A DNA stretch of 7,493 nt from an uncultured Bdellovibrio sp. (GTDB lineage Bacteria > Bdellovibrionota > Bdellovibrionia > Bdellovibrionales > Bdellovibrionaceae). The notes under the pieces are model-generated. The model did not search any database. It had not been told where the DNA came from and worked only from the letters and a program-made list of their open reading frames with translations. The stretch is taken from assembly GCA_946480995.1 (NCBI GenBank), contig CAMLMF010000114.1, forward strand, positions 1 through 7,493. The letters run 5' to 3'. Position numbers and translations under genes: made by a program. Shown here piece after piece: positions 5,868 through 7,493 of the stretch. Every line of letters starts with the position of its first letter. Positions within the stretch are counted from its first letter, which is position 1.

Positions 5868-6455
5868 ATGTTAAGTATGACAAAGGTTAGTGATCATCAA
5901 ATTCATGTGGATATGAAAGAGTTCTCGATGTGCACTGTCACCAAGGAAAATGGTGACGTAATTTCTATACGGTCTTTATGGGAAAAACAGCCCGCGATCT
6001 TTGTATTTTTGCGCCACTTCGCTTGCGATGCGTGCAGACAACATGCTGTTGAAGTTTGGGAAAACCGTGAAAAATATGAAAACAAGGGAGCCCGGATTCA
6101 TTTTATCGGCAATGGGACTGCTCATTTTTTGAGTATCTTTAAAAATACTTTTGGTTTGCAAGAGGCTTCATTTTTTACGGATCCCACTTTGCGCACATTT
6201 CGCGCAGCGGGCTTTAAAAAAGGTTTTTGGATCGATCCCGGCGAGATGCACTCTCGTCCTGATTTTTTGTATCAGGCAATTCGCTTTGGCTTAAGAAAAG
6301 AAAATGCAGGTAAAGGAAATGTTTGGCAACTGGGCGGCGTCCTTGCTGTTCGCCCCGGCGGCATCCCCACCTATCAATTTACAAGCTTAACCATGGGGCA
6401 CTTTCCACCCGTTACAGATGTTCCGGCGATTGCAAAAGCTGACGGCTTTAAATAA
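5868..6455 (+). CDS. Peroxiredoxin-like thioredoxin-fold protein (AhpC/TSA-2 type)
   Basis: The 195-residue product matches the peroxiredoxin-like AhpC-TSA_2 group (related to eukaryotic PRXL2): SIRSLWEKQPAIFVFLRHF at 33-51, then the redox motif CDAC (Cys53-x-x-Cys56), RIHFIGNG at 76-83, SFFTDPTLRTFRAAGFKKG at 101-119, and NVWQLGGVLAVRPGG at 151-165, all in family order. It lacks a signal peptide, so it acts in the cytoplasm, probably as a thiol-disulphide or peroxide reductase; activity in this group is poorly defined. The frame has ATG at 5868 and at 5877, neither with a ribosome site; a TAG stop directly precedes 5868 in the same frame, so 5868 is the longest possible start and 5877 is equally plausible. 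It is a single gene convergent with the MBL hydrolase. Confidence 0.85.
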   Translation: MLSMTKVSDHQIHVDMKEFSMCTVTKENGDVISIRSLWEKQPAIFVFLRHFACDACRQHAVEVWENREKYENKGARIHFIGNGTAHFLSIFKNTFGLQEASFFTDPTLRTFRAAGFKKGFWIDPGEMHSRPDFLYQAIRFGLRKENAGKGNVWQLGGVLAVRPGGIPTYQFTSLTMGHFPPVTDVPAIAKADGFK

Positions 6456-6488
6456 AAAACTTTTGCTTCACCATTTTTATATTTTTTT
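6432..6488 (+). terminator. Possible terminator after the peroxiredoxin-like gene
   Basis: GCAAAAG at 6432-6438 and CTTTTGC at 6460-6466 form a perfect 7-bp inverted repeat spanning the stop codon (6453-6455), with an inner AAAGC/GCTTT pair, followed by a T-rich stretch (ATTTTTATATTTTTTT, 6473-6488). The stem is AT-rich and the spacing to the T-run is loose, so this is tentative. Confidence 0.35.
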
Positions 6489-6498
6489 CGAGTCTATA

Positions 6499-7266
6499 TC
6501 AAATTGTGATCTCCTCCCCGTCCGCAGGAATTAAAAATTTATTTGTCAGATCATTTTTGCGCAAAAGATCCAACAATTGACCACGCGAAATACGGCAGTG
6601 ATCTAAGGCCTCCATATGATTGGCGACTATTTTTCCTTGAGCCAAGTGCCCCAACTCGACAATGTCACTTTCTGTTAGCAAAAGAGGCGCCCCTAAATTC
6701 ATTCGTGCTTTGCCCGTCGGAGCAACAATAAAGTTAGGCTGCCGATTCGAAACAAAATTTCGAATCTCATCGGTCAAAATCGTGTCGCCCATAATGTACA
6801 GGCTCTTTTCACCCGGAAGCTCTATAAAGTACCCGACTCCATGTTCCATAAATGGTGTCAGAAATCCCGTGGTATGCACTGCGGGTACAAGCTCTACTTC
6901 GCCGTCAAAAAAAGGATTCTTGCGACCTAAAGCCAAAGAAGAAGTTCGCAAACCTTTTTTACTTAAAAAGTCTTCATCCTTACTGTTACAGAACGTTAGA
7001 ATTTGTCGCGAGCGAAGAAAGGAACGCCCTGCAGAGTCCAAGTGGTCTATATGACCCTTTTGACAATGTGTGATTAAAGCATAGTGGATATGTTCTTTTA
7101 GTGCTGAAAAATTGGCTGGTAAATCCACCTGAGGATTTTTTCCTTTCGAATCGAAATAACGAAATTTAGGCAGGGTTCCCTTTGCCGCCAGCATAGGATC
7201 AACCAATATCGACTTTTCTTGGTATTTAATGATTAACGTCGCATTTCTAATTTGGATTAATTTCAT
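6499..7266 (-). CDS. MBL-fold metallo-hydrolase (UlaG-like)
   Basis: The 255-residue product is a metallo-beta-lactamase-fold hydrolase of the UlaG-like type. It begins directly with the first strands (MKLIQIRNATLIIKYQEKSILVDPM, shown in part: ILVDPM at 20-25), has the metal motif region ITHCQKGHIDHLD at 65-77, then His131 (VPAVHTTG), Asp161 (YIMGDTI) and His217 (VANHMEALDH), the usual third, bridging and last ligands. In HxHxDH the first position is Lys70; His72, Asp74 and His75 are present and His67 lies three residues earlier. No signal peptide, so cytoplasmic; substrate unknown. The ATG at 7266 has GAGG five bases upstream (7272-7275); a longer frame to 7323 would run through the promoter and is rejected. 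It is divergently paired with the MerR regulator and is its likely target. Confidence 0.87.
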   Translation of the reverse strand: MKLIQIRNATLIIKYQEKSILVDPMLAAKGTLPKFRYFDSKGKNPQVDLPANFSALKEHIHYALITHCQKGHIDHLDSAGRSFLRSRQILTFCNSKDEDFLSKKGLRTSSLALGRKNPFFDGEVELVPAVHTTGFLTPFMEHGVGYFIELPGEKSLYIMGDTILTDEIRNFVSNRQPNFIVAPTGKARMNLGAPLLLTESDIVELGHLAQGKIVANHMEALDHCRISRGQLLDLLRKNDLTNKFLIPADGEEITI

Positions 7267-7285
7267 TTTTACCTCTTTTAAAACT

Positions 7286-7316
7286 ATAGTACTCTGTGGA
7301 GTAACTCCACACTCAA
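7286..7316 (-). promoter_or_regulatory. MerR-type promoter/operator of the MBL gene
   Basis: On the reverse strand TTGAGT (7316-7311) and TACTAT (7291-7286) are separated by exactly 19 bp, the over-long spacer typical of MerR-activated promoters. The spacer holds a perfect dyad, GTGGAGT-A-ACTCCAC on the plus strand at 7296-7310. A start near 7279 would leave a short leader containing the GAGG site of the MBL gene. On the plus strand TATAGT at 7285-7290 could be the -10 of the merR-like gene, so the same dyad could control both directions. Confidence 0.85.
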
Positions 7317-7326
7317 GGGGCATTTT

Positions 7327-7493
7327 TTGAAAGTCTCAAAAATAGAACAGCTTACGAAGACCTCGAGGGACACCTTGCGATACTATGAAAGAAACGGCCT
7401 TTTAAGTCCTCCGAAAAGAGACCCGAATGGCTATAGGGCCTATAGCGAAGTAAACGTGATGGAAATCAACTTTATTAAAAAGGGCCAAGAGCT
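7327..7493 (+). CDS. MerR-family transcriptional regulator, N-terminal part
   Basis: Fifty-five codons are visible before the window ends. They begin at TTG 7327, chosen because AAGGGG at 7315-7320 lies six bases upstream and because the protein starts at the canonical point. KVSKIEQLTKTSRDTLRYYE (2-21) is the MerR helix-turn-helix with the hallmark TLRYYE, and RNGLLSPPKRDPNGYRAYSE (22-41) is the wing with the hallmark NGYRxYSE. The effector-binding C-terminus is not visible, so the inducer cannot be guessed; the operator dyad somewhat resembles metal-type MerR sites but this is not enough to call a metal sensor. It is divergent from the MBL hydrolase gene, with the 19-bp-spacer promoter between them, and should act by twisting that promoter. 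Confidence 0.9.
   Translation, partial: MKVSKIEQLTKTSRDTLRYYERNGLLSPPKRDPNGYRAYSEVNVMEINFIKKGQE

Noticed and set aside
6662..7054. 130-codon plus-strand frame opposite the MBL hydrolase
   Set aside because: Antisense to a gene with clear metal-binding motifs; composition is Ser/Lys-rich and lacks any domain signal or ribosome site.

Overview
The window is about 7.5 kb of a compact bacterial chromosome of moderate-to-low GC, with short intergenic gaps, clear AGGA/GGAGG ribosome binding sites, a lipoprotein-type signal and an Sec-type signal peptide. This fits a Gram-negative bacterium. The gene style (many small genes, orphan secreted proteins, a Bcr/CflA-type exporter) is compatible with a Bdellovibrio-like predatory lineage, but no marker here proves the taxon and that is a guess.

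Layout from left to right. Positions 1-296, minus strand: the 5' end of an unrecognised gene and, upstream of it, a 42-residue single-span membrane protein with a GTG start. Positions 297-579 are an intergenic region with a conserved-looking hairpin, a perfect palindrome and a 9-bp direct repeat. Positions 580-1111 hold a type II toxin-antitoxin operon: a BrnT-family toxin overlapping a ribbon-helix-helix antitoxin. It converges on, and overlaps by 3 bp, a minus-strand CoA-binding-domain protein (start corrected to 1518). A Bcr/CflA-type MFS exporter (1630-2832) diverges from that gene. The exporter's 3' end doubles as the terminator of the next gene, a minus-strand alpha/beta hydrolase with a probable lipoprotein signal (2863-3651). 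Diverging from the hydrolase is a radical SAM/SPASM protein (3867-4742).

Positions 4838-5705 encode a secreted, propeller-like protein that is split into two frames exactly at a run of ten C residues. Removing one C restores a 288-residue reading frame. Its promoter places the start of transcription at the ATG, so the mRNA is probably leaderless. Next comes a thioredoxin-fold peroxiredoxin-like (AhpC/TSA-2 type) protein (5868-6455). It converges on an MBL-fold hydrolase of the UlaG-like type (6499-7266). The MBL gene is divergent from a MerR-family regulator (7327 to the window end), and the 61-bp gap between them contains a textbook MerR promoter: 19-bp spacer filled by a perfect 15-bp dyad.

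Most genes are independent single-gene units rather than a pathway. The functional pairs that can be supported are the toxin-antitoxin operon and the MerR/MBL-hydrolase module. No CRISPR array, transposase, integrase, tRNA or rRNA was seen. I found no convincing wholly new multi-gene system. The most notable items are the C10 tract (possible phase-variable switch or sequence error) and the MerR-controlled MBL hydrolase with an altered metal-binding motif.
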